This document shows positions 24,186-36,598 of a stretch of 64,000 bases of DNA, one piece after another. Below the pieces are notes generated by a model that was not told the DNA's origin, did not search any database, and was given only the letters and a program-made list of their open reading frames with translations. A program made the translations under genes and the position numbers. The stretch comes from Brachypodius melanocephalos (lineage: Eukaryota; Chordata; Aves; Passeriformes; Pycnonotidae). The stretch lies in NCBI GenBank assembly GCA_013398615.1, contig VZSR01000243.1, positions 2,206,657-2,270,656 on the forward strand, read 5' to 3'. The stretch's first letter is position 1, and each line of letters starts with the position of its first letter.

Positions 24186-25484
24186 AGGAAGGGGTGACAC
24201 AAGCCTGCCCTCACTGTTGTCCCACTGGCACCCCAAATAAAAGTCAGGCTCTGCCCTGGGGGGCCCAGATGGAGCCAGTGCAGCTCTGCCGTGAATCCAG
24301 AGCAGCTCCCAGGGATTGCTGCCAGGAGAAGTGTCAGGAGCACATCCTCCCCAGCCTCCCTCAGTGCAAGTGTGAAACTCTTGTTTGGGAGGTGACAAAG
24401 CGCTGAGCTCACAGGTGGCCACCTTGGTAGACCCCCCCAAAAAAAACCCTTTATGTTTTTGGGAGTGCTGGATACAGAAAACCAGCAATAAGCAGAGTGA
24501 CAACTCTGGGGGATGACCTTGGACATGCAATTTCTTGTCTCTGCTTTTAGCTTCTCGCCAGGGCTGTGCTGGAAATGAAAGCCTTGACTATCACAGAGAG
24601 CAAATTTTTATCCCTCACCAATATCAGGGCTCCAGTTAAATGTCAGGGCCAGGGCTGGGCTGGGTAATAAATTCTTCCCTCTCTCATCCTCCTCCTGTGG
24701 GGATGTTTACAGCTCCCAGGGAATGCAGTTGTTGAAATACCACCAGAATATGTGATCACACTGTCAGGAGATGCAACAATAATCACTGATTAAAAAAGGA
24801 AGAATGACGAGAGCAGGAGCTGGTGGCAGCATTGCTAAATGCTGATCAGCGCTGTAAGACAGCCTTTGATTTTTTAAATTAATTATACATTCCCTCATAC
24901 TTTGTACTGCTGTAGATTTAATTGGACTCCTTATTTTTAGGCAACTCCAGCAAGAGGAAGATGGGATACAGCTTTCAGCAGCTCAGCTCCAGCCTAATTC
25001 TGCCTCATTCAAAGCCACTGGGAGTAAAATTAGGCTGATGCTGAGCTCTTGTGAAAGCCTCGTGGTCTCAGCCTGGCAGGATGGAGCCATTTCCACCCAG
25101 GAATCCAGGCAGAGCTGGGCTCAGCATCCAAAAAACCCCCCAAACCCCCAAAAGGTGCTGAGGTCTGTCTGCTGCCTGCAGAATTTGCCCTGGTAATTCA
25201 CTTCACAGGATTTATTTGCCAGCCTTGTTTGCCAAGGTGCTTTGATGAGGGAAAGCATGAAATGTTAAACTGCAGGACAAAGAGGATTGCACTGACAAAA
25301 AGGGTCTGGTTCCAGCTGCAGCCTGAGATCCCGTGTAGCCCCAGGGATGTGGGGAGACACGGGAGGGACACCACACACAGAGAGCAATCCTCATTTCTGG
25401 AACCTCCTTATCTGTGCTTCCCAGGGGATTGCTGGGAGGTGGGAGCAGAGCAGGATGAGGAGGGGCTGTGCCCTCTGCTGTGTC
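24186..25484. other. Intron 1, no gene seen
   Basis: Non-coding sequence between two tandem arrays, with a C/A run at about 24431-24448. No exon, RNA gene or named repeat. Confidence 0.5.
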
Positions 25485-25662
25485 TGTGCTCTCTCCTGTC
25501 TGTGCTCTCTCCTGTCCCTGCTCTCTCCTGTCCCTGCTCTCTCCTGTCTGTGCTCTCTCCTGTCCCTGCTCTCTCCTGTCTCTGCTCTCTCCTGTCTCTG
25601 CTCTCTCCTGTCTCTGCTCTCTCCTGTCTCTCTCCTGTCTCTGCTCTCTCCTGTCTCTGTGC
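25485..25662. repeat. Pyrimidine-strand minisatellite, 15-base unit
   Basis: About twelve copies of CTCTCTCCTGTCTCTG-like units (15-base period; variants CTGTG, CCCTG). Strand composition is strongly skewed, with almost no A on the plus strand. It gives an arginine-, glutamate- and glutamine-rich open frame on the minus strand, which is not a gene. Confidence 0.93.
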
Positions 25663-26404
25663 ACACCCTGAGCAGCAGCTGCAGGTCCTGGCAGGGCACT
25701 GCTGACCCTTTACCTGCACTGCTGGCTGGCTGCTCAAAGCCTCAGCTGCTGGCCCTGACACAGTTCTCTTGTTGGAACACACACTCTGCTCCTCTGGCTC
25801 TCCCAGGACAGCATTTCCTGTGCACCATCCCTGCTCCCTGTGCAGCTGTCTCAGTGCTGGTGTGGTTTGTGCTCTCAGCTCTGAGTCCTGCCTGCAGCAC
25901 AGCCCTGCCTTCCCTGCTGCACCCACAGCAGGAGAACATGTGGAGCAGCCTCTGGAGCTGCCCTGGCTGGGAACAGCAGCTCTGGGAATGCCAGGAGCAC
26001 TCCCAAAGCCTGGCTCTGTCTGGGGATGATGCTTTCCCTGTCCTAGGGCTTGTGTCTGGCAGGATCCTCTGATGCTGATAACCAGGATAACCTCCCAACC
26101 TTTTCCAGATGGGGCACTCCTGTAGCTATCCAAGAACTTATTTCTATTTATTTTCTATCACAACAACCTGTTTGTATTTATTTTCTATCACAAGAACCTT
26201 TTTTTCTTACGGAGTTTCTATCACACAGAAGCTGCAAGACATGAAATACCCTTGCCAGCTCTGCCACACCGAGTTTAAATATCCTGATCAGCTCAGGAGT
26301 TGTAGTAAGAGATTGGAGAGACCCTGGGGTGCAGCAGAGACCTGGGAGCCTCAGCTCCTTTGAGAACCAGACCTGTGAGAGGCCTCAGTGCACAGAAAAG
26401 GTTA
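25663..26404. other. Intron 1, no gene seen; short duplication
   Basis: At about 26139-26207 a unit of about 36 bases, TATTTATTTTCTATCACAA then CAACCTGTTT, is repeated twice. The rest is unassigned. Confidence 0.5.
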
Positions 26405-26540
26405 AAAGGTGCTCCAGGCCATGTTGGGCAGGGGTTGGAGCACCCTGGGATAGTGGAAGGTGGCCCTGCCCACAGCAGGGGGGGATGAAATGATTTTTAA
26501 GGTCCCTCCAAACCCATCTGGGATTCCATCATTCTGTGAC
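26405..26540 (+). mobile_element. CR1-like LINE 3' end
   Basis: GGTTGGAGCACCCTGGGATA, then GTGGAAGGTGGCCCTGCCCA, then TTTTTAAGGTCCCTCCAAAC is the standard 3' end of avian CR1 in sense orientation. Its last 55 bases belong to the duplicated segment 26486-26765. Confidence 0.85.
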
Positions 26541-26765
26541 TTACCAGCCATGCCTTGCTCTATCAGCCCCTGAAATTTACTGCACACGATTCCTCTCACT
26601 GATGGATTCTCCTTTCTTGCCTATTTTTCACCAGGCAGCTTTAAAATCTTTACCCAAAGGGAAGCTCACATGAGTCAAGATCCTTCACCATGCCCACAGG
26701 AGCCTGCAGAACAAAGTCATCTTTAAAAACAGAGAGCACTTTACAACCAACTTTTGTGAGCACCT
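26486..26765 (+). repeat. Duplicated 280-base segment, copy B
   Basis: Second copy of 22763-23048, 3.7 kb away, same orientation, almost identical. See copy A. The very low divergence suggests recent duplication or gene conversion. Confidence 0.88.
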
Positions 26766-27265
26766 TTCTCAAAATAATAAATCTAAATAATAAATTTTAT
26801 TTATTTCTTTTTGTTATCCCAGCTCCCAGGAGCTCACTCTGCCGGGTGTAGGGAGGGGTATTGTGGAAGCACAGATCTTATTTTGAAGTGGTAACACTGC
26901 AAGGTGTTCTCGTCCTTCCTAACACTGCTGTTAGTGCCAGTGCCTGGCTGGAATCGTCCCTGGATCAGCGATTCCACCCCAGGACAGGCTCAGGATGGGA
27001 AGAGAGGCTGCAACAGATGGAACAAAGAGGCTCCTTCTGTGTTTAGGAAAGCAAAGCTGCACTGCTCAGGCTGCTTTCTAGATATCAGCCACACACAGAG
27101 CCCAGAGGAGATGGGGCTCGGCTCTCAGTTGTAAAAGGCTTTTTTTGGGTTTTCTTTTATTTTTTTCCCCATGAATAATTTTAGCAGCACACCCCCACAG
27201 CAGCACCCGCCGAGGTGCGGGGGAGAGCAGCGCTCTGGGGATGAGGTGGTGCTCCTGGGGGGATG

Positions 27266-27266
<1 letters not shown>
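26766..27266. other. Intron 1, no gene seen
   Basis: An AT-rich AATAATAAAT stretch follows the duplicated segment. The rest is unassigned. Confidence 0.45.

Positions 27267-27298
<32 letters not shown>
27267..27298. repeat. (GTCT)8 microsatellite
   Basis: Eight uninterrupted GTCT units. Confidence 0.95.
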
Positions 27299-30200
27299 GC
27301 CGAGACCTGCCTGCAGAGCGATAGCGAGGGCTCCAAAGAGAGCATCCTCAACCCAGCCTCCCCCCCAGCCCTGGCGAGGGGAGGAAATGAGTGCCCAGTG
27401 CTGGGATGAGGTATGAGCTGTGCTCGGTGGCTGGGAAAGGAGGAGGGAAAAAAAAAATAGAAAAAAAAGGAAACAGGAAAAAAAACCCCAAAACAAAGAA
27501 AAGCCACTTCATGCTCAGGCAGCTCAGCTGGGAATCCTCGTGGGCAAAGGGCTGAACTGAAGGGAAGCCCCAAATCCCCCATGATTTAGGTACCCAAGCA
27601 GTCCCAGAGTGTTCATGGAAATTTTGGCTGAGGATTTGGATAAAGGAGGTGGAGGCCAGGCTGTGCCTCTGATCCTCACACACAACCAGCTTTTCTCAGG
27701 GAAAAAGAATGAGGATTCTGTCCTTATCTATTCCCACCCCATTGCTGCCCCCTCTGAGGTGTCCAAAATCGAAATGATAATGGTGAGAGGAGGGGGAAAA
27801 GGAGATTTAATTCGTTTGTAGTACCCACATCAGGCTGGTTCTGGGTACAGACCCACAGAATTGGGGCTGAACACCTTCATGGTCAGTGCTGTAAACCTGG
27901 CAGGATTTCAGCAGGTCCTGAGCTCTGGCAAATCCCATCCCCTGTGCTCAGATAAAACGCGGGGCACTTTTTAAGACTTAATACTGCTTGTGTTTACCCA
28001 GGTGGCTCAGCAGAGACTGAAACGATGGAGGGAGCGATCTGCTGAGCTGATATTTTATGATTTTTACCATGGCTGTGCCCTGTTGAGGTCTCTGACACAG
28101 CTGCAGAACCATTTCAGTGTCAAACAGACATTTGGGGGCACGGGAAGGTGAAGATTTTCCCCCACAAACACGAGAATTAAGCAGTGCTTTGTGATACCTG
28201 CTGGATTGGGAAGTCTTTGAGTAAATGAAATGGGTCAAGGAGAGTGAGGGGATGGAGTGAGACCACGCAGGGGATGTGCAGGGCTGAGGGTTTTGCCAGA
28301 CTTCGCTGCTTTAGGGAATTTTTTGTGAGCAAACACTGCAGCAAAACACACACCCAAGCGTTCCTGCCAGCACCAAACCCCCAGGTTTGCAGGGAGCTGA
28401 ACAAAGTTCCTTTTATCACAGCAAACACTCGGTTTAAAATCCTGGGAAATCGTGCTGGAAGGAAGGAGGGAAGCCAAGCCTGGATTTGCAATAACCTTGC
28501 AGCACCTGCTTTGCATAAGAGCAGGGCTGGAGTCTGTAAGTACATGCTTGGAGATAAAGAGATGCATAAATACTCTTTGGTGCAGGGATAATTACTAAAT
28601 CCAGGTCTCATTAAAGCCTTCCTAGGGCTTTTTTTTTTCTTTTTTTTTCTTTTTTTTTGTGTGATTCACTGACATATTCTGCAGGATCAGATACAGGAAT
28701 AAAAAGGCTTAGAGCTGACAGGCCAGAACAAAATCAGGAAAGTACACAGGGAAATCTTCCCAGTCTGTGGTGAAGTTTTCTCATTAGAGTCTTAGATCCT
28801 TCTTTATCTCGTTGTTTCTCAGTTTATCACAATTCTTCATTTCCTGTTCCCTTTTAGGCTTCAAACATATTTATTTTTTAATGTGAGGGGGTTTTTTTTA
28901 ACCCTTTCCTTGAGAGGATTGAAACTTTTTGGAGTCCCTTGCTTAGACCTCATGTAAAAAAAATCCAGATTATTGAGCCAGACACCGCAGGATCATTTTT
29001 AATGCTTTTAAATTTATTCTGGTATTAGAATTTAAAGTCTGGCCACGAGTTTACAACTTATGATCATAACAGCAAAACAACTGTACATTTTTACAGCTTT
29101 TGTATCACCTGAGTGACCTGAAGGAGGCCAAACTCCCCAAACTGAAATTCAGAGCAGAGCTTGCTGCCTCACTCATTTTCTCTTTCCCCTAGTGGAAACT
29201 TTGACTTCAGCTGTAGCTCACTGTAACCACACACTTCAGAACCTCTGAGGCAAGAGGCTGAGCCCTGAGAGGTTTTTCTCACCCCCAAAAGGAGCTTGTA
29301 GCACCAGGGGACTCCCAGCCCCAATTCTGTGCTGGGGGATGTTTTAGTCAGTGGCAAATGTCCCTCATCATTTACCCTCTTTTTCCCCCCTTTTCCTACA
29401 GCATTTTGGGGTTCTTGGCCACATCTCCCACGTGAATGTCGATGTAATCGATATTGACATGGTGATTGTTGGTTTTTAAACGACAAAAAAGAAGTGAGGA
29501 ATACTGATTTGGAATATTGTGAATTTCGTGTGTTACCGAAAGAAAAAGCAACAAGGAAAACAACGAGGCTTCAAAAATTTCCTGAACAGAGCTGTCTAGA
29601 GCAGGAGGCTATTTTGAGCCTCTCTTTTTGCCTTTGACCCAACTATTTCAGCACCCCACCCTTCTCCTTCCTTCCACCTTCCTTAATTTCTTCGACTTCC
29701 TTCTTGCTGCTTTGCCTGAGTCTATTTTCGGTGTGAGAGCCGGCTCAGCTTCTCGCCAGGCCTCCACTTCCCATTTTCCATCTCTAGGCTTTGCCTTTTC
29801 AGCAGAGCCATGAGCCCACAGAACCTCTGAGAGTCCCCGTGGTGGGGAGACACTGCACCTAAAGAAGGGAAAATCAGCACTTGAGGGGGAAATGAGGGCT
29901 CAGAGTGAGCACTGCATATATATTCCATTAATATATATATATTATATATATATGTATTGTGTATATATATATATACACACATGATATATATTCCTTTTTT
30001 GAGGGAAATAAGGCAAAAAATGATCAGGGCAAAGAACAGCAAATTAAGCTGAGTGCAGATGTTGTGACAGGAGTTTTGGAGTTTTTCCTTTTTGTATTTT
30101 TAAGGTTTCATTTCTGTAGTTTCTTCTCCTGTCTCTTTAATTTACAATTCTTCCCTGATTTCAGGATTTAATTGGAGTAATTTTGGTGAGTGTTGGTCCT

Positions 30201-30581
30201 TTTCACTGCCCCTCATTTCCTCTCAGTCCATTTGGTTGTAATCACTCCATTTCCAAATTTTCTGTGTTTTTTACAATTGCATTTTGTTCGATCATATATA
30301 TCTCCTTTCCAGAGTGTTTGTTAGACTTTGTTCTCTGATTTCAAGATTCATTCAAAGAAAGAATTTCCTTTCAGGGAAAGGAATGAAATCTTGCAATTTC
30401 AATGAGGATTAATTGGGCAAAGTTCACTCCCTTTCCCTGCACTTCTTGTCACCCATTTTTGAATTCTGAGCTCGCCCATTTCTGAACTCACCCATTTTTG
30501 GCAAGCACAGGATATTCCCTCCTTCACTGGATAGAAAGGGGCTGAAACAGGGAATGGATTGATGGAAGAAATTAAATGTGA
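27299..30581. other. Intron 1, no gene seen
   Basis: Non-coding. Low-complexity tracts: A-rich 27448-27490, T-rich 28629-28659, TA-rich 29915-29995. No exon or RNA gene recognised. Confidence 0.5.
29915..29995. repeat. (TA)n-rich tract
   Basis: Imperfect TA dinucleotide repeat with ACAC interruptions. Confidence 0.85.
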
Positions 30582-30748
30582 GGCTCTGGAAGAGCTTTCC
30601 CAGAGCAGCTGTGGCTGTTCCATCCCTGGGAGTGTCCAAGGCCAGGCTGGACGGGGTTTGGACAGCCTGGGACAGTGGAAATTTTCCCTGTGGAAACAGA
30701 GGGTCTTCAAAACCCCCTCCAACCCAAACCATCCCAGGATTCTGTGAG
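30582..30748 (+). mobile_element. CR1-like LINE 3' end
   Basis: A sense CR1 fragment: CCATCCCTGGGAGTGTCCAA, GGCCAGGCTGGACGGGGTTT, GGACAGCCTGGGACAGTGGA, CCTCCAACCCAAACCATCCC, then GGATTCTGTG. A 3' truncated tail is present. Confidence 0.88.
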
Positions 30749-31131
30749 CTGGTTGTGCAGGACCCAACCTGACAAAAGTTTTGACCAAAATTTGTGGTTT
30801 GCACCTCGATCCAAATCTCATCTCTGCCGAGCAGAGCAAGTCCAGACCAACACTCTCACTGTCCCCCTGGGGGTGTGCAGGGCACAGAGATAAAGAAATA
30901 AATGTCCTGCACCCTCACCCAGGAGGAATTTTGCATGCCGGGTTTGCTCAGAAGATCCAGGCCAAGCAGCTCAGGGCTCTGTTCTGGGGTTTTGGGCTCT
31001 GTTATCTCTGCTCTTCCTCTCTCAGCCTGGGGAAAGCTCCCCTGAGCCCAGAGCTCTGCAGGCAGCGCTCACACAGGGCTGCTGCACACACCAGCAGCGC
31101 ATCCAAACCCGCGGAGAATCGGTCCAGAATC

Positions 31132-31231
31132 NNNNNNNNNNNNNNNNNNNNNNNNNNNNNNNNNNNNNNNNNNNNNNNNNNNNNNNNNNNNNNNNNNNNN
31201 NNNNNNNNNNNNNNNNNNNNNNNNNNNNNNN
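31132..31231. other. Assembly gap (100 N)
   Basis: Exactly 100 N, the usual placeholder for unknown length. The right flank (31232-31570) is richer in G, C and CpG than most of the intron. Missing GC-rich sequence is common in bird assemblies. Confidence 0.98.
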
Positions 31232-34200
31232 AAAAATTGGATGTACAGAGGAGCCGAGCGGTCCTGGGGGCAGAAAGGGGCGCAGGGAGATGTTTCACCC
31301 CCCTGGATTTGGGTGTGGGGGGCTCTCGGGTGTGGGGCAGCGGGTGCTGGGCGCTGGGGACAGAACAGCCAGGCTGTGACAGACGGACATGCGAGGTGGC
31401 AGCGGGACATTGGGGACACAGAGGGTGCCAGGAGCAGCCACCTGGCCCCTCTGCCCATTCCCTGGCAGCTCCACCGGCTCGGAGCCGCTCCTGGTGGGAC
31501 AAAGGGGCTGTGACAGCGAGGAGCGCCTTGGAAACAAAGCGGAGCCGTGGCAAATCTCCTCCCTGGATGGGGAGAGGAGCAATTAGCGAGAAGAAAGTGC
31601 CGTGTTTGCCTCAGAGGAGGGATTTCATTTCTCCCCAGTCAGCGTGACAAGCGCTTCCTTTTCTGGCTGTCCTGAGCCTCCAGATGGTGCATTGGAGCAT
31701 CCTTAAACCTCCAGCCTGGCTCCTTGCAAGGACATTGTCTTCCTGGCTGGCTAAAAATGGATGAACAGCTCTGAGATGGAAGCTGCTGCTGCCTGTGAGT
31801 GATGAGCTCGTGGTCACTCTGTTAAAATCAGGGGTCTGAAGAGCCCCTGCCGAACGTGCTCCAGCTCTGTGTGGATTTATTTGGATTAACCCTGCCTGCT
31901 TTGCTCACGGGCACAATTCTGCAAAATTTTTAACGGCAGCAGTTATTTCTCACCTCCCTTAACCCAGTCCCCACCGCCCTGCAATCACAGGTTTGAAGCT
32001 GAACCAGGCTGCTGAGGTGCTGCCAATTTTTGTGGGTTTATTGGGGAATTGTGAGACATCGTTTTCTTCAATTCCCAGCTTCAGGCCTCCTGCTATTTTC
32101 GGAGCTTGTTTGGGCAGCACTTTTAGATCAGCACATGGGGAGAGAAGCTAAAGGAAGTGAACCAGGAAGCCAGACAGCAAACGTCATCCAAAACAGAAAT
32201 TAAAAAAGAAAAGCAATATCAGGATTAGAAGCAAACCTGGCGACAGGGCTTTGCAGCTGAAAGGGAGAGTGAAAGGCCAGAGGGATTTTGATGGGGTGTG
32301 AGCGATCCAAATCAGCCCAAAAACCTGTGCCTTGCTCCTCCTCCATCCTGCAGGGCTGTGGAGGGGCTGGCAGGGGCTGGACAGCCGAGCCCACGCCTCA
32401 TAAAAATCTGCACTGTTGTTGTTCTAAGGAAAGAAAGTTTTGTTTCTGTTGTCAGTGTTGTTCCTGCTTCCTCTTTAAACCCTGCATCTCCTTGGAAATG
32501 GTGAATGGCTGCTACATCCCTGCCTTTCTCCCAGCCACTCTTCCCCCTCCTGGTGCTTTAACAAGCTGGCTGAGCAGGGGATTAGGGAATGACTTGGTGG
32601 GGAGAGAAATCCGCCTTCCAAACCTTACATAACTCCAGAAAGCAGGAGACACATGCCCAGGCCCTCATTCTTTGCACATAAAAATCGTCATTTCATCATC
32701 CTCCTCCTCCTGTGGCCAGGCTGCAGTTGGCTCGTCCTCTGAAAAAAAAATTAAAAAATTTAAAAAATTGAAATTGTGGAAACTACGAATACACAGCAGC
32801 GTGTTTCCCAAATTTATTTCTGATCACATTTCCCTTTTTCCCTCTCGTCCCTGCTACCAGATCTTGCTATTCCAGAGCTGGGAACAAGCAGCCAGCCCTT
32901 GGGAAGAGGGAGGAAGGGAATTTCCAGCCCCACCAGGCACCTTCCATAAACATCTACGTTTATCCAGGATTCAGCGCAGCCTGAGATCTCAGAGTCCCCA
33001 CGTTCCCAGGAATTTCCCCTCTGGAAGTTCCTGTATTCCAGGCAGGGCCTGGGTGTTTTCCAGTGCTGGGATCTGCTCATGGCCCTGCTGATCTCAGTGG
33101 TTGGGAACAGCGATTTCCCAAAGGGGATTTTGGGGTGTAAAACCAGCTCGTGATCTGGGGTGGGGGACGTGACTGCAATTAAACTGCAATTAAAATCAGC
33201 AAATTCAGTGTGAGCTGGGCTTTATCTCAGATTTATCAGGCAGGAAAAGAGCAGAAGTTAAGGTAAAACTCAGTGAAGGGAGAGAAATGAATGATCCTCC
33301 ACACTCTCACCAGGAGCCGTTCTCCTGGCGAAAACACCGCTGGGTTTTTGTTGTTTTTTCCTTCACAGAAAACATCCCCAACCCCCTTCCCTAAACAGGA
33401 ACTGGATCCCTGGTGATATCTTCCTGTCCTTATTTATAGCAGGGAGGTCACCCAAATAAGAGCAGAATATGATTGTTTTTGGGGGTGGCTGAGTGTTGAG
33501 GGCTCAGAGGAGCACAGCACAGTCAGGAAGAACAGAACACCTCACTGTGGGCATTATTGTGGGCAGAATAATTCAGAAATTCATGGCACACCCAGGAATT
33601 TGGATGTTTTTCCCCCTACTTCACATAATCAAGTCATGAAATGCACAGAAAATTTCCTTGCAGAACGGTTCCTCAATGTGCAGGAATAGCCTGAAACAGG
33701 CACGTTCCCCTTGTTGCATTGGAAATAAACAATTGATGAAAACTGCAAAAATTCAGGGATTTGTAAAAGGTAACTTTGGGAAAAAAAACCACACAAAAAA
33801 CACTGGGAATTTTACTAATTGTGGAGAATTTTTAACAGCTTTCCTTTAGGTTATAGAGCAGAGTTTGAATTCAGGACCTCCCACCCCATGACTTGGACAC
33901 ATGAGCCAAGGAGAAATTCAAATATTGGGCTCCTGACCTGTACCTGGGCTCACAGATCTGCTCCAAACAGCAGCTGCAGCCAGAAAATCCCTATTTTTTT
34001 CCCATTCCCTGGAGCCAGCCAGCATTTTGCTGTCTATTCTTTTACCAGAAACCAACAGAGATGGAAAAAGCCAAGCTTTAAATAGACATACAGAGCTAGT
34101 TGAATATATGTTTATATAAATATATTTTATAGGCACAAACAAGCAAAAATGAAGGTGCTTATTTTGTATTCTGGAGGGAAAAAAACCCTCTCTGTTTGAG

Positions 34201-36598
34201 AGCATCCTTCTTTCAAACTTATTTGGCATAAATTATGGGCTGGAATTCCTATTTTACCCCATCAGGCAGGCCTGTGAGTGGGACCTGATGAGGAGAGCCA
34301 AGTTCTTCCATCATTATTTAAAAAAAAAAAATATTTACGCAGTGAAATATTTGCTGGGCCAAAGACTCAGGTGATGAATTCATCCCTCAGAGGGGTTTTG
34401 CTCAGAGTGAAGGAGTTTGTGTGGGTTTGAGGGGTGGGATGAAAGGGCAGAGTTGGTCATTCCCTCTCTCTCCTCCATCCCTCCAGGGCTCATTCCCAAA
34501 CTCCTCGGTGCCTGGGGCTGCTGCTGGCATTTTCTGCAGCCTCTGAGAGCAGAAATTCCAAATAAAGCTGGGCCCAGAGCTCTGCTGATGACAAAATTAG
34601 TGAAATTAAAGAAGAGCCCACGGAAATCTCTGCTAGGGTATCAACCCCCTGAAGTTTGCACAGTTTTTAGTGATGGATCTTTATCTGTGTTATGTTTCAT
34701 CTCAGAATGGTTCCCCCCATGCCTCGCTCCTGCTGTCTGTTCACTGGCAGCCCCTCATTTTTAAGCTGGGCTTGAATAAAGCTGAACACTTTTTAATCTG
34801 GACTGGAAGCAGGAGGCTGAGCACTCAGCAGAGAGAGGATTTTTGTGTGGTGCCTCTGAGGCTGAAGGTTCTCATTCTGGTTTAATGCCTCGTTCCCCAT
34901 CACACTCATTTCCTCTGAAGCAAATGGGATTTGGCCGTTATATTTTATGTTTATTGATATATATATATATTTCCGAGCTGAATTGACATCCCCCCTTTTT
35001 TCTTTTCCCAGCCAGGAGTGACAGGAAGCCAAAAAATCCTCCAGCAGTGAGGAGTGAAGTTCTCAGAGCAGCACTCAGAGCTCTGGGCTCTGCCATTGAG
35101 TGGCCTGGGGTTAAAATTTACCATTTACACATTCATGAGTGGGCCAGGGCAGCAACACCAATTCTGCTGGAATAGCTGGGGGCCAAGGGGTCAGCTATTT
35201 AGCTGGGAATATTTCATCCTGTTTAAACAGTGATGGAGTGGGGAAAGGTTTTCCTTGAGCCTTTACATTGAAGAATGTCACAGGGAGGGCTTTGAGGTTG
35301 AAGAATCAAACACGTTTAATTCTTCCTGCTGAATAAAATTCCTGCTGTGCATTAGGAAGGCGTTGCCATTAGGATTTTCTTTCCCCTTCCCCCAGTTCTC
35401 CAGACCTGCAGTTGCACAGAACCTCTGCCTTGCTGGCTGTTCAAAATGATTATTCCGTGTTGCTGGGGGCTGTTGAATGATTTTCCTGCACTCCATCTCA
35501 GAAGCCAAGGCATGGAGGAATTGAGTGCCTCAGGGGACCTGCACAAAGCTTCTCATGCCTTACCTGAACTCATTTTACATCCCCAAGAACGGTTATGGTG
35601 TGATATCATCTAGTAAATTCTGAAAAATAGGTTATTTTCTTACTTTTTTCCTCTTTTCTGGTTCATCTGAGTCACAATTTTTTCTCCTACAGTGCTCTAG
35701 CCAACACTTGCTACCCAATGTGAGGAAATCTGAGCACCTAAGCCATAATTTGTCATCTAATTAAGTGACCTGATTTTCTCAGGAGCAGGATGTGTTTTCC
35801 AGTTCCCACTGCACTCAGCAGTTGTGAAAATCAGGCCACTTTTGCATGGCTGTGACCAGTTTTGAGTACTCAGCTCCTAAAAAAGCTGATTTTGGCCTGG
35901 GAGCTGGGGGATGGGTCGTATCCAAGTTTTGGCCTGGGTGGGATTTTGGGAGAGAAGCAGAAACTTATCAGTCATCAGCAGCAATCCTTGCACCGAATTA
36001 AAAAAATAAGGGAAAATAAAAGAAAGAAATCTCTCAGTTGCAGGTCCTGGGATAAAAATACCCTTTGGCTTTGTTTGCTTTGTGCAGCATTTCCTCCTCA
36101 CACTGAAAATTAAATTGAAAAGGGAGTTGAGTGTCCCTGTGGATGATGGAGGCAGCTCTGGAAATCACACCTGGACAAACCTGTGGGTCCAGCCTTGTGT
36201 TCTCTGCTGCCCTTTGGGGTCCCCAAGCACTATAGGAGCTGAGCTCATTCCAGCACAGCTCCTCTGTGGGATTTGTTCCAAGGAATCATCAGATCATGAA
36301 GGAAAAGAGTCCCCGAGGGTGGGGATAGAGCCTGGGTTGTGCAAAGCTCCTCCAGAGGGCTGGGCTGGCTCCTGGGCAGAGGAAATCCCAGAGAAACTGC
36401 TCATGTCAGAGCCAGAGCTTTTCTGGGAGGGCATTTTCACTCACAGACTTCAGAGGAGACTTCTGCAGAGTCACATCCCTGTGGGTGTGTGTGAGAGAGC
36501 AGAAACAACCCGGGCAGGAGGGGAGGAGGACTGAGCAAGGGCAGCACAGCAAACGATGGAGGCAGGGCAGGAAAAACCCCCAGGCACTGCTCCCAGTC
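31232..36598. other. Intron 1, no gene seen
   Basis: A GC-richer stretch to about 31570, then ordinary intron. I searched for UBASH3B exon 1 (signature KHGSALDVLLSMGFP) on the plus strand and did not find it. Low-complexity: A/T tract 32740-32770, TA tract 34958-34970. Confidence 0.5.

Noticed and set aside
23919..24530. 203-codon minus-strand frame
   Set aside because: Built on the 71-base minisatellite (repeated FPHFSPFWWHF-like segments).
25347..26133. Frames of up to 241 codons on both strands
   Set aside because: They overlap each other and the 15-base pyrimidine array. The parts outside the array show no recognisable domain or splice-site pattern.
31232..31570. GC-richer stretch as UBASH3B exon 1
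   Set aside because: No frame encodes the expected UBA start (KHGSALDVLLSMGFP-like), so it is not the standard first coding exon.
30781..31647. 288-codon frame crossing the 100-N gap
   Set aside because: It is open partly because N codons cannot be stops; flanking sequence lacks a known domain and starts in a CR1-adjacent region.
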